Below the pieces are notes generated by a model, which was given only the letters and a program-made list of their open reading frames with translations, was not told where the DNA came from and did no database searches. Shown in pieces: positions 42,310-51,514 of a stretch of DNA of 57,127 nucleotides (within the stretch, counting starts at the first letter, position 1; each line of letters opens with the position of its first letter). The position numbers and the translations under genes are program-made. Location: the NCBI RefSeq assembly GCF_002723995.1, contig NZ_BEWP01000011.1, positions 1 to 57,127 on the forward strand, given 5' to 3'. This stretch comes from Gluconobacter kondonii. GTDB taxonomy: Bacteria; Pseudomonadota; Alphaproteobacteria; Acetobacterales; Acetobacteraceae.

Positions 42310-42420
42310 GACTGCAACAGTGCCGCGCAGCGGCAGGATCAACGCGGCCCGCAGCCACGCGCAGACGGCGCAGCCGGCGAGCATGGCGAGGACACGCGTT
42401 GACCCACCTGTTGCGGGATG
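42310..42420. repeat. Structured intergenic module, copy vi
   Basis: The outer stem is GCAACAG/CTGTTGC (42314-42320/42408-42414). The first inner hairpin is TGCCGC-GCA-GCGGCA (42321-42335); the second arm is GG-A-TCAACGCG with CGCGTTGA-C-CC (42337-42346/42395-42405), around GCGAGGACACG. Relative to copy ii, the second arm is longer but keeps pairing. It lies directly 5' of the zinc-ribbon-like gene and behind no gene. Confidence 0.75.
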
Positions 42421-42648
42421 GGCAGCTCCCGGCCAGCCATTGCCTTTTTCCTCCCTTGGCCTCTTCATCTTGCTCTTTTCTAGATACACCTCGTATTTAC
42501 GGCGTTATGTATTTACGTAAAGACGTAGTTACAAACCCGACAATGACGTCTTGTCCGTATGACCGTAGATGGTTCGTCATCTTTTTGAATGATCGTTGAA
42601 CACCCGGCTCTGGCGAGCATAACCTTCTTTTATTCAGACACGTATTTG

Positions 42649-42690
42649 GCTTTACGAATTTACGGCTTTACGGCTTTACGGCTTTACGCC
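42649..42690. repeat. Tandem 8-bp repeats, GGCTTTAC type
   Basis: GGCTTTAC repeats in tandem (GGCTTTACGAATTTACGG, then further GGCTTTACGG units, ending GGCTTTACGCC). The unit shares TTTACG with the rest of the 42500-42926 array and is an iteron or centromere candidate for the adjacent parA locus. Confidence 0.68.
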
Positions 42691-42800
42691 TTCACAGTCG
42701 TTTTTTTTCTGGTTCTATCGTCGTCCGTAGATCTGGGGTGCCTGCAATCATGATGCTGCTGCGCCTCATACGTGTCTAATCGAAAACGACAACATGTTAG

Positions 42801-42841
42801 CATTACGTCATTACGTCATTACGTCATTACGTCGTTACGCC
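42801..42841. repeat. Tandem 8-bp repeats, CATTACGT type
   Basis: CATTACGT occurs four times head to tail followed by a variant (CGTTACGCC). The ACGT-centred unit is part of the array ahead of parA; further single units lie at 42509-42530 and 42861-42896. Confidence 0.72.
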
Positions 42842-42878
42842 TATACGTAAAGACTAAGATACGTGATGACGCCTTTAT

Positions 42879-42926
42879 GTCTTTACGTCATTACGCAAAT
42901 CCGTAGTTGCGTAATGACGTAAAGAC
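42879..42926. repeat. 18-bp perfect inverted repeat before parA
   Basis: GTCTTTACGTCATTACGC (42879-42896) and its exact complement GCGTAATGACGTAAAGAC (42909-42926) are separated by 12 bases and lie 33 bases before the parA ATG. The arms are built from the same TTTACGTCATTACG units as the tandem array, so the same protein probably binds both: an operator/centromere. Confidence 0.78.
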
Positions 42927-42959
42927 ACATATACCGGTTTAATCATCTGGAGTTGAACC

Positions 42960-43628
42960 ATGCCCATTTTGACGATTGCTTCATTCAAAGGCGGACCGGG
43001 GAAAACGACCCTATGCCAAATCATCGCCGCCCAATGCGCTACGGACGGCCTCTCTGTTGCTGTCATCGACGCAGACCCGACCAAGGCTATGTCTGACTGG
43101 CACAAAAATACCTACGAAGGCGCGCCATTCACTTGTATTGCGGAGACTTCAGAAAGGACGATAGCCGATCTAGCGCTAGGGTTAGACGATAAGTCTGATC
43201 TCGTACTGATCGACACCGCAGGATTCGGAAATCTGGCCGGAGCAGTAGCCATGACAGTTGCCGACCATATTTTGGTTCCGTTGACTGCGGGGGCCGCCGA
43301 TCTCAATCAAGCTGAAGAAACCATCAAGCAAGCTAAGGGATTGGCGACGGCTGCACGGCGCAAAATAGAAGTCAGAGCCATAATGAATCGTTTATCTAAG
43401 ACCAATTTGACAAAACACGCTGAGCGGGAACTGCGAGAGGCCGGCATCCCTACGTTGGAAGCAACAATTTCACATCGAACAGCTTTTGGTGAAATCTCGT
43501 ACTCAGGGGAAATTCCTTCGAAGGGATCTGCCGCCGCAGAAGTAACGATGCTTATAAATGAATTAAAAACGATAGGATGGATACCTAGATCCAGTGCTGC
43601 CTCTTCCCACAATGAGGTGGAAAAATGA
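42960..43628 (+). CDS. parA: ParA-type partition ATPase (small, type Ib-like)
   Basis: A 222-residue deviant-Walker ATPase: KGGPGKTT at residues 10-17 with the signature Lys, Walker A' VIDADPTKAMSDWHK, and Walker B LVLIDTAGF. It lacks an N-terminal DNA-binding extension, which fits type Ib (ParF-like) proteins of about 200-220 residues, in which the small partner protein, not ParA, represses the operon. TGGAG lies seven bases before the ATG. The repeat array and 18-bp inverted repeat lie directly upstream; the next gene overlaps by ATGA. Confidence 0.9.
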   Translation: MPILTIASFKGGPGKTTLCQIIAAQCATDGLSVAVIDADPTKAMSDWHKNTYEGAPFTCIAETSERTIADLALGLDDKSDLVLIDTAGFGNLAGAVAMTVADHILVPLTAGAADLNQAEETIKQAKGLATAARRKIEVRAIMNRLSKTNLTKHAERELREAGIPTLEATISHRTAFGEISYSGEIPSKGSAAAEVTMLINELKTIGWIPRSSAASSHNEVEK

Positions 43629-43984
43629 CGCTTAAACCTAGAAAGCGTACCGATGCCAGCAGCATCACCGCTGCAGCACTTGGAGAAACCAGCAAGGTCG
43701 CCGTCTCCGATGTAGCGTCTGAACCTAATCGAGCCACAAATGCTCTGAATACCGCGCGGCGTGTGAACCCTCGGTTGCCACCTGCTGAAATTGAACCCGA
43801 CGACAAAGCAGTCAACCATAACATGCGTGTTCGTAAAAGCACTTTGCGCGCACTCGGCAAAGCCGCAGACGCAGAAGGCATGAGTGTGAAGCAATTCATT
43901 ATGAGAGCTATTGCTGACAAAGGTGTGTTCGTGGCTGCCCCAGACCTAGAGAACGGCAAGGTCACGCCATGGCGAGATCGCTAA
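43625..43984 (+). CDS. Small partition partner, ribbon-helix-helix-like
   Basis: A 119-residue protein, coupled to parA by ATGA. The first 65 residues are polar and look disordered; the end, HNMRVRKSTLRALGKAADAEGMSVKQFIMRAIADKG, reads as a strand followed by two helices, a ribbon-helix-helix fold as in ParG-like centromere-binding proteins. ParG-type proteins also use a flexible N-terminal tail to stimulate the ATPase, consistent with this layout. It probably binds the array at 42500-42926. The alternative, a ParB of unrelated fold, fits the size less well. Confidence 0.72.
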   Translation: MTLKPRKRTDASSITAAALGETSKVAVSDVASEPNRATNALNTARRVNPRLPPAEIEPDDKAVNHNMRVRKSTLRALGKAADAEGMSVKQFIMRAIADKGVFVAAPDLENGKVTPWRDR

Positions 43985-44072
43985 AAGCGCATTTCTCTTC
44001 GGTTTAGGGGCGCGGTAGGTACGCCGCTTACGGGAAACGCTGAAACAAAAATCAGCTTGCATCCGGTAATTT

Positions 44073-44087
44073 GTTCTCTTTATGTTC
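44073..44087 (+). promoter_or_regulatory. LexA (SOS) box of the mutasome operon
   Basis: GTTC-TCTTTAT-GTTC (44073-44087) matches the alphaproteobacterial LexA box GTTC-N7-GTTC exactly and lies 18 bases before the imuA ATG. It implies DNA-damage induction of the whole operon. Confidence 0.87.
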
Positions 44088-44105
44088 TCCGCAAGGAGAA
44101 CATAA

Positions 44106-44897
44106 ATGACAATGGACGCCCTGGCGCGACTGCGCGAGCAGGTCCGACGCCTGGAGCGTCGAGACCTGTCCCATTCCCATAGTGACACACTCGCCACAGG
44201 GCACTCTGCCGTCGATGCTCATCTCGGCGGCGGTCTCAAGACCGGCAGCATGCATGACTTCCTGATTTCTGATCCTGTGGAGATCGGGGCCAGTCTCGCC
44301 ATGCTGCTTCCCATCCTGCAAGAGGGCAGGGGGCCAGTCTTCTGGATCAGCGATACACCTGCCGAACTGAATGCCTGGGGACTGCACCAGCCCGGTCTGT
44401 CCCCAGAGACTCTGGTCTGCATTGAAACGGACCCGGCCAGCCTGCTCGCTGTCGCTGAAGACGTGTTGCGCGGGCCAGAGCGCGCACTGGCCGTTATCAC
44501 AGGAAGCCACGTCCCAAGCCTCAAGGAAATCCGTCGCCTTAATCTGGCTGTGGAGGCGAGTGGCAACACAGGCTTCTTCCTGCGTTTGGCTCCCCTCACG
44601 CGCGCTCCCGGGAAAGATCCCTGCGCGTGCGCCACGCGCTGGCGGATCCTCTCTCATTCCTCAGCGCCACGATTTTTTCCGGGACTGGCCATGCCGCTTC
44701 CCGGTTCCCGACGCCTTTCTGCCGCGCTGCTGCGGGTGAGGGGAGGCCGCCCTGCTCACTGGATCCTCGACTGCACAGATCATGCGCCGCTTTCTCGCTC
44801 TCTGGATGCCCTTCTGGCGCACCGAGCGCCTCCAGCTCTCCCGCCCGGAAGACTTCCCGACCGACAGGCCGCTCGTTGTGCACGCGCTGGCACATAA
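44106..44897 (+). CDS. imuA: ImuA, RecA-like mutasome protein
   Basis: A 263-residue ImuA of the SOS mutagenesis cassette: LATGHSAVDAHLGGGLKTGSMHDFL matches the family's RecA-like N-terminal part (LDxxLGGGLxxGxLHE), and the C terminus carries ARRWRI-like CATRWRILSHSS and the WILDCTDH block. ImuA helps load ImuB and DnaE2 and interacts with RecA in related bacteria. AAGGAG is seven bases before ATG 44106, and a LexA box precedes it. It overlaps imuB by 116 bases, an unusually long overlap. Confidence 0.92.
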   Translation: MTMDALARLREQVRRLERRDLSHSHSDTLATGHSAVDAHLGGGLKTGSMHDFLISDPVEIGASLAMLLPILQEGRGPVFWISDTPAELNAWGLHQPGLSPETLVCIETDPASLLAVAEDVLRGPERALAVITGSHVPSLKEIRRLNLAVEASGNTGFFLRLAPLTRAPGKDPCACATRWRILSHSSAPRFFPGLAMPLPGSRRLSAALLRVRGGRPAHWILDCTDHAPLSRSLDALLAHRAPPALPPGRLPDRQAARCARAGT

Positions 44898-46311
44898 CCG
44901 CCACACCGTCACCGGTGTCAGCCCGGCTGCACTCGCGGCCGGACTGACACCCGGAATGCCGCTGGCACAGGCCCGCTCCCTGGTGCCGGATCTTCTGACC
45001 GCAGAAGAGGACGCCGACACACAGAGGGTCGCGCTGACCGATCTGTGCTCCTGGTTGATCTGGCTGTCGCCGCTGCCCGCGTTCGATGCTCCAGACGGTC
45101 TCTACAGCGATACCACCGGATGCGCCCATCTTTATGGGGGTGAGACGGCCATGCTGGATCTCGTCAGGGAACGCCTGAAGGCGAGGGGGCATTCCTGCTC
45201 CTTGGCGCTGAGCGATACCGCCGCGGCCTCACGTGCTCTGGCCCGCTCGGCGATCGACCGGATCTGTCTCGTGCCTTCCGGTCAGCAGAAAGAGGCGCTG
45301 CAGCCGTTGCCCTGTTCAGCGCTTCCTTTGCCAGAAAAGACACTCTCCAGCCTCACCCGACTTGGACTGAACACGATTGGCGCCCTTGCAGACCTCCCTC
45401 GCGCGCCTCTGGCCAAGCGTTTTGGCGCAGAGCTTCTGAGCTGTCTTGATGACGCTCTGGGACGGCAGGCCAGCCCGCTCAGCGTGTTTCAACCTGTGGA
45501 CCGGATTTCCCTGACCCGGTCTCTGGTCGAGCCGATCAGCACACCGGAGGCCATTGCCACGGTGATTGCTGCCCTTGTGCCGGTTGTCTGCGAAAAGCTG
45601 GTGGCACGCGGAGAGGGGGCGCGGCAGCTCGACTTTCTCTGTGTGCGCGTGGACGGATCCATCCAGGCCGTCCGCGTGGGGACGTCCGATCCGACGGCTG
45701 ATGGCATGCGTCTGACGCGCCTGCTGAAGGACCAGATCCCGCAGATCGCGCCCGAGTTCGGAATTGAAACCGTCATCCTGACTGTCAGCGCGAACGAACC
45801 GCTGGAAGCGGGACCTGAGCGGTCAGTCCTGCCGGACGTCGGGGCATCCTCGGAGCACGCTCTCCCGGCCACTCTGATCGACCGGCTGCTGAACCGTCCG
45901 GGGATTGTTTCTGTCCACCAGCTCGCGCCTCGGTTTTCCGCCTGGCCGGAAGACGGACAGTCTCGCGTTTCTCCAGGCGACATGGCAAAACCGCCTCTCG
46001 CGAGCCAGATGCTCTGGGCGCGGCCGAACATTGTGTTCGATCTGCCCGTCCGAGTGCAGGTGACTGCCCTGCTTCCGGACGGTGCGCCCCGCCAGTTCGT
46101 CCTCAAGCGGCAGACGCACCGCATTGCGGCGGCCGATGGCCCCGAACGTCTGCTGGGAGAATGGTGGCAGACGTCCGAAAGTTACGGCGCGATCCGCGAC
46201 TACTGGCAGGTCGAGACCACGACCGGCCTGCGCCTGTGGCTGTTTCGCAAAGGCGACGAAGCCCATGCCTGGTCCGGTTCGGGCGACTGGTTTCTACAGG
46301 GGGTCTTCTGA
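44782..46311 (+). CDS. imuB: ImuB, Y-family polymerase-like mutasome hub
   Basis: A 509-residue Y-family-like protein. Where active Y polymerases have DxDAFFAS it reads LALWMPFWRTERL, so the first catalytic acid is missing, as usual for ImuB. The palm region DGLYSDTTGCAHLYGGE, the helix-hairpin-helix LTRLGLNTIGALADLPRAPLAKRFG and the little-finger part follow. The C terminus (WFLQGVF) is the extended ImuB tail. ImuB is the non-catalytic hub that joins ImuA, the beta clamp and DnaE2. Its TGA overlaps the next ATG (TGATG). Confidence 0.94.
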   Translation: MRRFLALWMPFWRTERLQLSRPEDFPTDRPLVVHALAHNRHTVTGVSPAALAAGLTPGMPLAQARSLVPDLLTAEEDADTQRVALTDLCSWLIWLSPLPAFDAPDGLYSDTTGCAHLYGGETAMLDLVRERLKARGHSCSLALSDTAAASRALARSAIDRICLVPSGQQKEALQPLPCSALPLPEKTLSSLTRLGLNTIGALADLPRAPLAKRFGAELLSCLDDALGRQASPLSVFQPVDRISLTRSLVEPISTPEAIATVIAALVPVVCEKLVARGEGARQLDFLCVRVDGSIQAVRVGTSDPTADGMRLTRLLKDQIPQIAPEFGIETVILTVSANEPLEAGPERSVLPDVGASSEHALPATLIDRLLNRPGIVSVHQLAPRFSAWPEDGQSRVSPGDMAKPPLASQMLWARPNIVFDLPVRVQVTALLPDGAPRQFVLKRQTHRIAAADGPERLLGEWWQTSESYGAIRDYWQVETTTGLRLWLFRKGDEAHAWSGSGDWFLQGVF

Positions 46312-46544
46312 TGGACTCCCGCGATGATCTGATCCCGGCCAGCACTTCGGATGTGGCCGAAGTCCTGATGCACGCGTTGTGTTACGATGGACGCAGGCGC
46401 ACGCATGACGCCGCCGAGCTGATGGCCCGTCTGGTGGCCGAGCGTCTGGTCGCCTATCTCGAACGATCCGGATTTGTCGTGATGCGCGCTCCCACCAGCA
46501 ACGCGCCTGATAGCAGCCGACACCCGCATCCGCACCGCCGCTGA
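46311..46544 (+). CDS. Small protein inside the mutasome operon, 77 aa
   Basis: The ATG overlaps the imuB stop by one base (TGATG), and the stop lies three bases before the dnaE2 ATG, so it is translated as part of the operon. The sequence is helical (STSDVAEVLMHALCYDGRRRTHDAAELMARLVAERLVAYLERSGFVV) with a basic, His-rich tail (SRHPHPHRR). No family is recognised. It is a candidate extra mutasome component or regulator; its coupling is seen, its role is inference. Confidence 0.66.
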   Translation: MDSRDDLIPASTSDVAEVLMHALCYDGRRRTHDAAELMARLVAERLVAYLERSGFVVMRAPTSNAPDSSRHPHPHRR

Positions 46545-46547
46545 GCC

Positions 46548-49500
46548 ATGAGCGCGCCTTATGTCGAATTGCAGGTCACGTCCTCGTTTTCGTTCTTGCG
46601 CTCGGGCAGCCAGCCGGATGAACTGATCTTTCAGGCGAAAGCCCTGGGCTATGACACGATCGGTCTGACCGACTGGAACACTGTGGCCGGAGCGATCCGC
46701 GCCCATCTGGCAGCGCGCGAGGCCGGTCTTCGTCTTCTACCCGGATGCCGTTTGGCTCTACGTGACGGCAGTGCGCTCCTGGCCTATCCTCGAAACCGTG
46801 CGGGCTGGGCGGGTCTGTGCCAGCTCCTGACCCTTGGCCATCATCGGGGCGAGCGGGAGGTGTTCCTTCTGGGATGGGAAGATCTCGTCGGAGCGGCACC
46901 GGATCTCCTCCTGATCCTGTTGCCGCCCGAGGATCTGGCAGCACTTCCCGGGCACGTTCAGAGCCTGCTGGATCTGCCCGGACACAGGGCAGGCGAAGAA
47001 GAGACCCGGTTTGTCGCGCTGACGGTGCTCAGGCAGCCGGGAGATCTGGCGCGGCTTCACGCGCTCGCGGGCTTCTGCACAGCGCGCGGTCTGGCCTGTG
47101 TTGTGACGGGAGATGTTCTCTACCACGATGCGCGCCGGCACGTTCTTCAGGACGTGGTCACAGCGATCCGGGAAGGCTGCACGGTCGATGCTCTCGGCAA
47201 CCGCCGTCACGTTCATGCCGATCGCCATCTGAAAGCCCCGGAAGAACAGGCACGCCTCTTCGCCGCTTTTCCGGACGCCCTGGCCAACACGCGACGGATT
47301 GCCGGGGCCTGTGCTTTCAGTCTCGATGACCTGACGTATCAGTATCCGACCGAAACCGAACGCACAGGCGAAAGCGCGCAGGACACACTGACACGCCTGG
47401 TCGAAGCCGCACTACCGCGACGCTATCCGGCCGGGGCGCCCCCTGACGTCGAGGCGCAGATCGCCCATGAGCTGAGGCTGATCGGCTCTCTGGCCTACGC
47501 GCCGTATTTCCTGACCGTGAATACGATCGTGCGTCATGCCCGCTCACTCGGGATTGTCTGTCAGGGGCGCGGATCTGCTGCGAACTCAGCGGTCTGCTAC
47601 GTCCTGGGAATCACGAGTATTGATCCGGTTCGCTCGGGCCTGCTGTTCGAGCGGTTCATCTCGGCCGAACGGCAGGAACCGCCCGACATCGACGTGGATT
47701 TCGAGAGTGACCGCCGCGAAGAAGTGATCCAGTGGATCTACCGGCATTATGGCCGTCACCGGGCGGCCCTGTGCGCGACGGTGCAGCGCTATCAGCCCAA
47801 GGGCGCATTGCGAGAAGTTGGCAAGGTACTCGGGCTACCGGAGGATCTGACGGGTCAGCTTTCCAGACACATCGCCTCCTCTCTCGCGGATCCCGATCTG
47901 TGCAAGGCGCGTTCGGCCGATCTTGGCCTGAACCTGAAAGATCGCCGCCTCAGCCTCACCTATCATCTTGCCCGCCAGCTTCTCGGCTTCCCGCGCCAGC
48001 TTGGGACGCATCCGGGCGGATTTGTGCTGACCGAGGATCGCCTGGACGAACTCGTCCCCCTGATGCCAACCGCTATGGACGGGCGGCAGATCATCGTCTG
48101 GGACAAAGACGACATTGACGTGCTGCGCTTCATGAAGGTGGATGTTCTGGGTTTGGGAATGTTGGGCTGCCTGCGTCGCGGGTTCGAGTTGCTGCACACC
48201 GTGTATCAGACCTGCATGGATCTCGCTTCGATCCCGGCCGAGGATCCACAGACCTATCGCATGATCCAGAAAGCGGACACGCTCGGCACCTTCCAGATCG
48301 AAAGCCGGGCGCAGATGTCGATGCTCCCGCGCATGAAGCCACGGACCTTTTATGATCTGGTGATTCAGGTGGCGATCGTCCGGCCGGGACCGATCCAGGG
48401 CGATATGGTTCATCCCTATCTCCGCAGGAGAGAGAAACTGGAGCCTGTCACCTATCCGTCCGAGACCCTGCGCGGGATCCTTGGGAAAACACTGGGCGTG
48501 CCGCTGTTCCAAGAACAGGCAATGCAGGTGGCCATCCATTGTGCAGGCTTTACGCCAGGCGAGGCGGACCAGCTCCGTCGCGCCATGGCCACGTTCAAAA
48601 TGACAGGGGGCGTGTCGCCGTTCCGGGACCAGTTGGTCAACGGGATGCTGGCCAACGGGTATGAGCAGGACTTTGCAGAGCAGACCTTCGCGCAGCTCGA
48701 AGGGTTTGGCAGCTATGGCTTTCCCGAAAGTCACGCCGCCTCCTTTGCCCTGATCGCCTATGCGTCCGCCTGGATGAAACATCACTACCCGGATGTGTTC
48801 TGCGCCGCCCTGCTGAACAGTCAGCCCATGGGGTTTTATGCGCCCTCGCAGATTGTTCAGGACGCGCAACGCCATGGGGTCGAGGTCCGGCCGATCTGTA
48901 TCAATGCCTCCCGATGGGATTGCACCCTGGAACGTAGCGGTACGTCTTTACGTAAAGCCGTAATGATGGGCTTTCGTATGGTGCGCGGGCTTGCAAACGG
49001 GCACGGCGCGGCCCTGATTGCGGCTCGGATGCCGGATTATGAGAGTATTGACGATGTGTGGCGCCGTGCCGATGTGCCGGTCTCGGCCCTGGAATGTCTG
49101 GCGGAAGCGGACGCGTTCCGGGTGTTTGGTCAGATGCGCCGCGCCGCGCTCTGGTCGATCAAGGGGTTGGCAGACACGGCCCTGCCGTTGTTCGACGCGG
49201 CGGATCGCGGGCGGAACTTTCCACTGCCGGAAGTGATCGAGCCGGAGATTGTCCTGCCGCAGATGTCAGAGCGGGCGTTGGTGCATGAGGATTACCGGGC
49301 GACAGGACTCAGTCTGAACGGGCATCCCGTCGCGTTTCTCCGAGAAGGCTTACGAAAAGAGGGGATCGTGCGCTGTGGAGATTTGCCGTACCTGCGGGAT
49401 GGGCGCCGGATCCAGCTCACGGGTCTTGTCCTGATGCGGCAGAGGCCGGGAACGGCGAACGGCACCATGTTCGTCACGATCGAAGATGAAACCGGCACGG

Positions 49501-49688
49501 CCAATCTGATTGTCTGGAAAGACGTGCAGGAGAAGCACCGGCTTCCTCTTCTCGCGTCCCGTCTTCTGGCCTGTAAGGGCAGGCTTCAGAAAGAGGGCGA
49601 TGTGATCCATGTTGTTGTGCTCAGTCTGGAAGACCGAACGCCGTTGCTTCAGGGATCGGAGCTGCTGAAGGCTCGGGACTTTCGATAG
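46548..49688 (+). CDS. dnaE2: Error-prone DNA polymerase DnaE2
   Basis: A 1046-residue C-family polymerase. It has the PHP domain start ([31 protein letters not shown], without all metal-binding histidines), the catalytic [50 protein letters not shown] and [10 protein letters not shown] before the C-terminal OB domain ([27 protein letters not shown]). DnaE2 does translesion synthesis with ImuA and ImuB during SOS. Length fits the family. An ACGT palindrome like the parA array lies inside the gene at 48946-48957. Confidence 0.96.
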   Translation: MSAPYVELQVTSSFSFLRSGSQPDELIFQAKALGYDTIGLTDWNTVAGAIRAHLAAREAGLRLLPGCRLALRDGSALLAYPRNRAGWAGLCQLLTLGHHRGEREVFLLGWEDLVGAAPDLLLILLPPEDLAALPGHVQSLLDLPGHRAGEEETRFVALTVLRQPGDLARLHALAGFCTARGLACVVTGDVLYHDARRHVLQDVVTAIREGCTVDALGNRRHVHADRHLKAPEEQARLFAAFPDALANTRRIAGACAFSLDDLTYQYPTETERTGESAQDTLTRLVEAALPRRYPAGAPPDVEAQIAHELRLIGSLAYAPYFLTVNTIVRHARSLGIVCQGRGSAANSAVCYVLGITSIDPVRSGLLFERFISAERQEPPDIDVDFESDRREEVIQWIYRHYGRHRAALCATVQRYQPKGALREVGKVLGLPEDLTGQLSRHIASSLADPDLCKARSADLGLNLKDRRLSLTYHLARQLLGFPRQLGTHPGGFVLTEDRLDELVPLMPTAMDGRQIIVWDKDDIDVLRFMKVDVLGLGMLGCLRRGFELLHTVYQTCMDLASIPAEDPQTYRMIQKADTLGTFQIESRAQMSMLPRMKPRTFYDLVIQVAIVRPGPIQGDMVHPYLRRREKLEPVTYPSETLRGILGKTLGVPLFQEQAMQVAIHCAGFTPGEADQLRRAMATFKMTGGVSPFRDQLVNGMLANGYEQDFAEQTFAQLEGFGSYGFPESHAASFALIAYASAWMKHHYPDVFCAALLNSQPMGFYAPSQIVQDAQRHGVEVRPICINASRWDCTLERSGTSLRKAVMMGFRMVRGLANGHGAALIAARMPDYESIDDVWRRADVPVSALECLAEADAFRVFGQMRRAALWSIKGLADTALPLFDAADRGRNFPLPEVIEPEIVLPQMSERALVHEDYRATGLSLNGHPVAFLREGLRKEGIVRCGDLPYLRDGRRIQLTGLVLMRQRPGTANGTMFVTIEDETGTANLIVWKDVQEKHRLPLLASRLLACKGRLQKEGDVIHVVVLSLEDRTPLLQGSELLKARDFR

Positions 49689-49868
49689 GAAGCGTAATCG
49701 GTTCGACCGATCTTATTTCAAAAATAGAGAGATTCCTGTTGATGTTGAACCTGTGGACTTGTGGGCAGAGCCGCGCCTGTGGTCAGCCGAAAGGGCTGTC
49801 CAGCAGGACGCGAGCGGCCGTGGAACGGCTGTCCATAAATCCACAGGCTTTGCGCTCGATGCCGCCCC

Positions 49869-50108
49869 TCAAACAGGGTGATTACCGAAATCGCATGGGT
49901 CAAAGGAATCAGTCTGTTTTCTCTCCAGGTCCTCGGCAATCACTCTGGCTCGTCCAGCAAGGGCAAGCATATCCGGAAACCAGCACAAGTCTGCCTCTAC
50001 CGCCTTGTGGATCGCATTCGTATCGTCGACGAAGCGCTCTAACGCCGAGATATATTGGGCCTTGAGTGATGCCTCATCGGGAGCCATGAGGATCGCCTGA
50101 TCGGTCAT
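49869..50108 (-). CDS. Hypothetical protein, 79 aa
   Basis: Unrecognised helical protein: APDEASLKAQYISALERFVDDTNAIHKAVEADLCWFPDMLALAGRARVIAEDLERK. ATG 50108 has GGAG eight bases upstream; an earlier in-frame start would overlap the upstream gene by about 25 bases. It follows the 133-residue gene on the same strand with 28 bases between. Between it and dnaE2 (49689-49868) nothing is seen beyond CTGTGGA/TCCACAG inverted words. Confidence 0.52.
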   Translation of the reverse strand: MTDQAILMAPDEASLKAQYISALERFVDDTNAIHKAVEADLCWFPDMLALAGRARVIAEDLERKQTDSFDPCDFGNHPV

Positions 50109-50136
50109 ACCGCGTTCTCCGACAGGTTTTCGACAT

Positions 50137-50538
50137 TCATTGGCGAGTTGCCGGCGCTTCAAGCTCTACGACTGAGACCCGAGCGTTCGAATAAGGTGTA
50201 GCGGACGGATCTGGATGCGTGATGATGTCTGAACCCGCAGCGGCAGCAAGCAACGTGCCGAAATACGGATCGTCTTCTTCTGCGATCGAGAGGATCTCGT
50301 CTGCGCTTACCGGCGCTCCAAACTCTTTTCCGAGCTTGTTCAGGATGTAATTGTCCAGGACCGCGTGAATCATAAACGGCTGGTTCCGGAGCGACAGCAG
50401 AGCTAACAGATTCTCTGGCATGTCTTCGTCAGGCTCGGCCTCCATGACGGCATCTACGTTATCGAGAAGAACATTCAACACGACCCCATATATCGTGATC
50501 TCCAACACGCGCTGCCCACTGCTCTCTGTATCTGTCAT
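50137..50538 (-). CDS. Hypothetical protein, 133 aa, under an RBS hairpin
   Basis: Unrecognised acidic protein with VLEITIYGVVLNVLLDNVDAVMEAEPDEDMPENLLALLSL at the start and helical middle. AGGAGG is seven bases before ATG 50538, a very strong ribosome site, but it lies inside a perfect 9-bp hairpin (50545-50568), so translation may be controlled. It precedes the 79-residue gene, and the two form a small unit. Confidence 0.58.
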   Translation of the reverse strand: MTDTESSGQRVLEITIYGVVLNVLLDNVDAVMEAEPDEDMPENLLALLSLRNQPFMIHAVLDNYILNKLGKEFGAPVSADEILSIAEEDDPYFGTLLAAAAGSDIITHPDPSATPYSNARVSVVELEAPATRQ

Positions 50539-50544
50539 TTCTGA

Positions 50545-50568
50545 TCCTCCTGTTTGATCACAGGAGGA
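50545..50568 (-). promoter_or_regulatory. Hairpin masking the Shine-Dalgarno sequence
   Basis: On the minus strand TCCTCCTGT-N6-ACAGGAGGA is a perfect 9-bp stem whose 3' arm is the ribosome site AGGAGGA of the gene starting at 50538. Closed, it would block translation; melting or a trans factor would open it. Confidence 0.62.
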
Positions 50569-50785
50569 TAGTCGGGCAGCATTGTGCGACTGACAAAGAT
50601 ATCGAAAAGCTAAGCCAGCAGTGTCTTCAGTCGGATTTAGAGGTCTTCGATGTACCGGAAATCAAATTGAGGAGTGCCACATGCCAGTTCATCATCTGAC
50701 CTTCGGTCAATCCTTTGTCTTCTGCCTGATGATATTTATACCTTATAACGCGAGTGATTTTATTTTTGTTTCGAATTAGCATTTG

Positions 50786-51514
50786 TTAGTGTATATATTT
50801 TTTAGCTACATTGTACGCAAATATTGTAATTCCGTATAGAACACTAGTGTAGACTATCGTATTGAAAATTTGGGTGGCATAGAAAAAAATCCACTTATGC
50901 TTGTTGTAATACGGATTGATCGCCTGAAAAACGTAGTACCCCAAGAAACCCAGAACTGAAACAACGAATATTCCGATGACCTTATAAAGGAATTGTTGAA
51001 GGGGACTTATTCCCGTAAATAACGGTACGGAAAATACAAGCACAAGAGTAATTATTGCCAACGCTAAACCGAGAAAGATTTTTCTCTTTCTAGAGTTTTC
51101 TTCCGTCGTTGCGTCAATAAACCAAAAAAAACCGGCAACTGCCAAGGAAATAATAACTACAGTACATATCCAATATCGGAGTCCGATATAAGCATATAGG
51201 GACTTTAAACCGTCGCTTAAGAACGTGGCTGCCCCAAGAGCAACAATCATGGATACAGGCATGAAATACCTATAATCCAGCGAACTTATTTTGGAGAATC
51301 TCTTTTTTAATTTATCCTCTTCGGTGATACTGCCAGTGCTATTATTGCTGCTGTTGTTCACTCTATCTTGTAGGACAGCATCGTAGAGAGCTGCTTTTTG
51401 GGCATTATTATATGCAAGTGTTCCAGTTATGACGGCCCATATCCCGGATAAAATCGCGAAGCCATGAGCCGAAACCCACGGTACGTGGCAGGCTATCACT
51501 TTTGCTGAGTCCAT
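50786..51514 (-). CDS. Polytopic membrane protein, AT-rich
   Basis: A 242-residue integral membrane protein with about six hydrophobic helices (WVSAHGFAILSGIWAVITGTLA near the start; MPVSMIVALGAATFL; YWICTVVIISLAVAGFFWFI; IFLGLALAIITLVLVFSVPLF; IGIFVVSVLGFLGYYVF; IVYTSVLYGITIFAY), separated by a cytosolic loop with NNSSNNSTGS. ATG 51514 is favoured by GGAG six bases before it. Base composition is clearly AT-richer than the neighbours, suggesting recent acquisition. No family is recognised. Together with the nuclease-like gene at 51964 it could be a defence pair; this is speculation. Confidence 0.66.
   Translation of the reverse strand: MDSAKVIACHVPWVSAHGFAILSGIWAVITGTLAYNNAQKAALYDAVLQDRVNNSSNNSTGSITEEDKLKKRFSKISSLDYRYFMPVSMIVALGAATFLSDGLKSLYAYIGLRYWICTVVIISLAVAGFFWFIDATTEENSRKRKIFLGLALAIITLVLVFSVPLFTGISPLQQFLYKVIGIFVVSVLGFLGYYVFQAINPYYNKHKWIFFYATQIFNTIVYTSVLYGITIFAYNVAKKYIH

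Noticed and set aside
42801-42841. CRISPR-like array
   Set aside because: The 8-bp units are head to tail without spacers; iterons or centromere repeats fit, and no cas genes occur.
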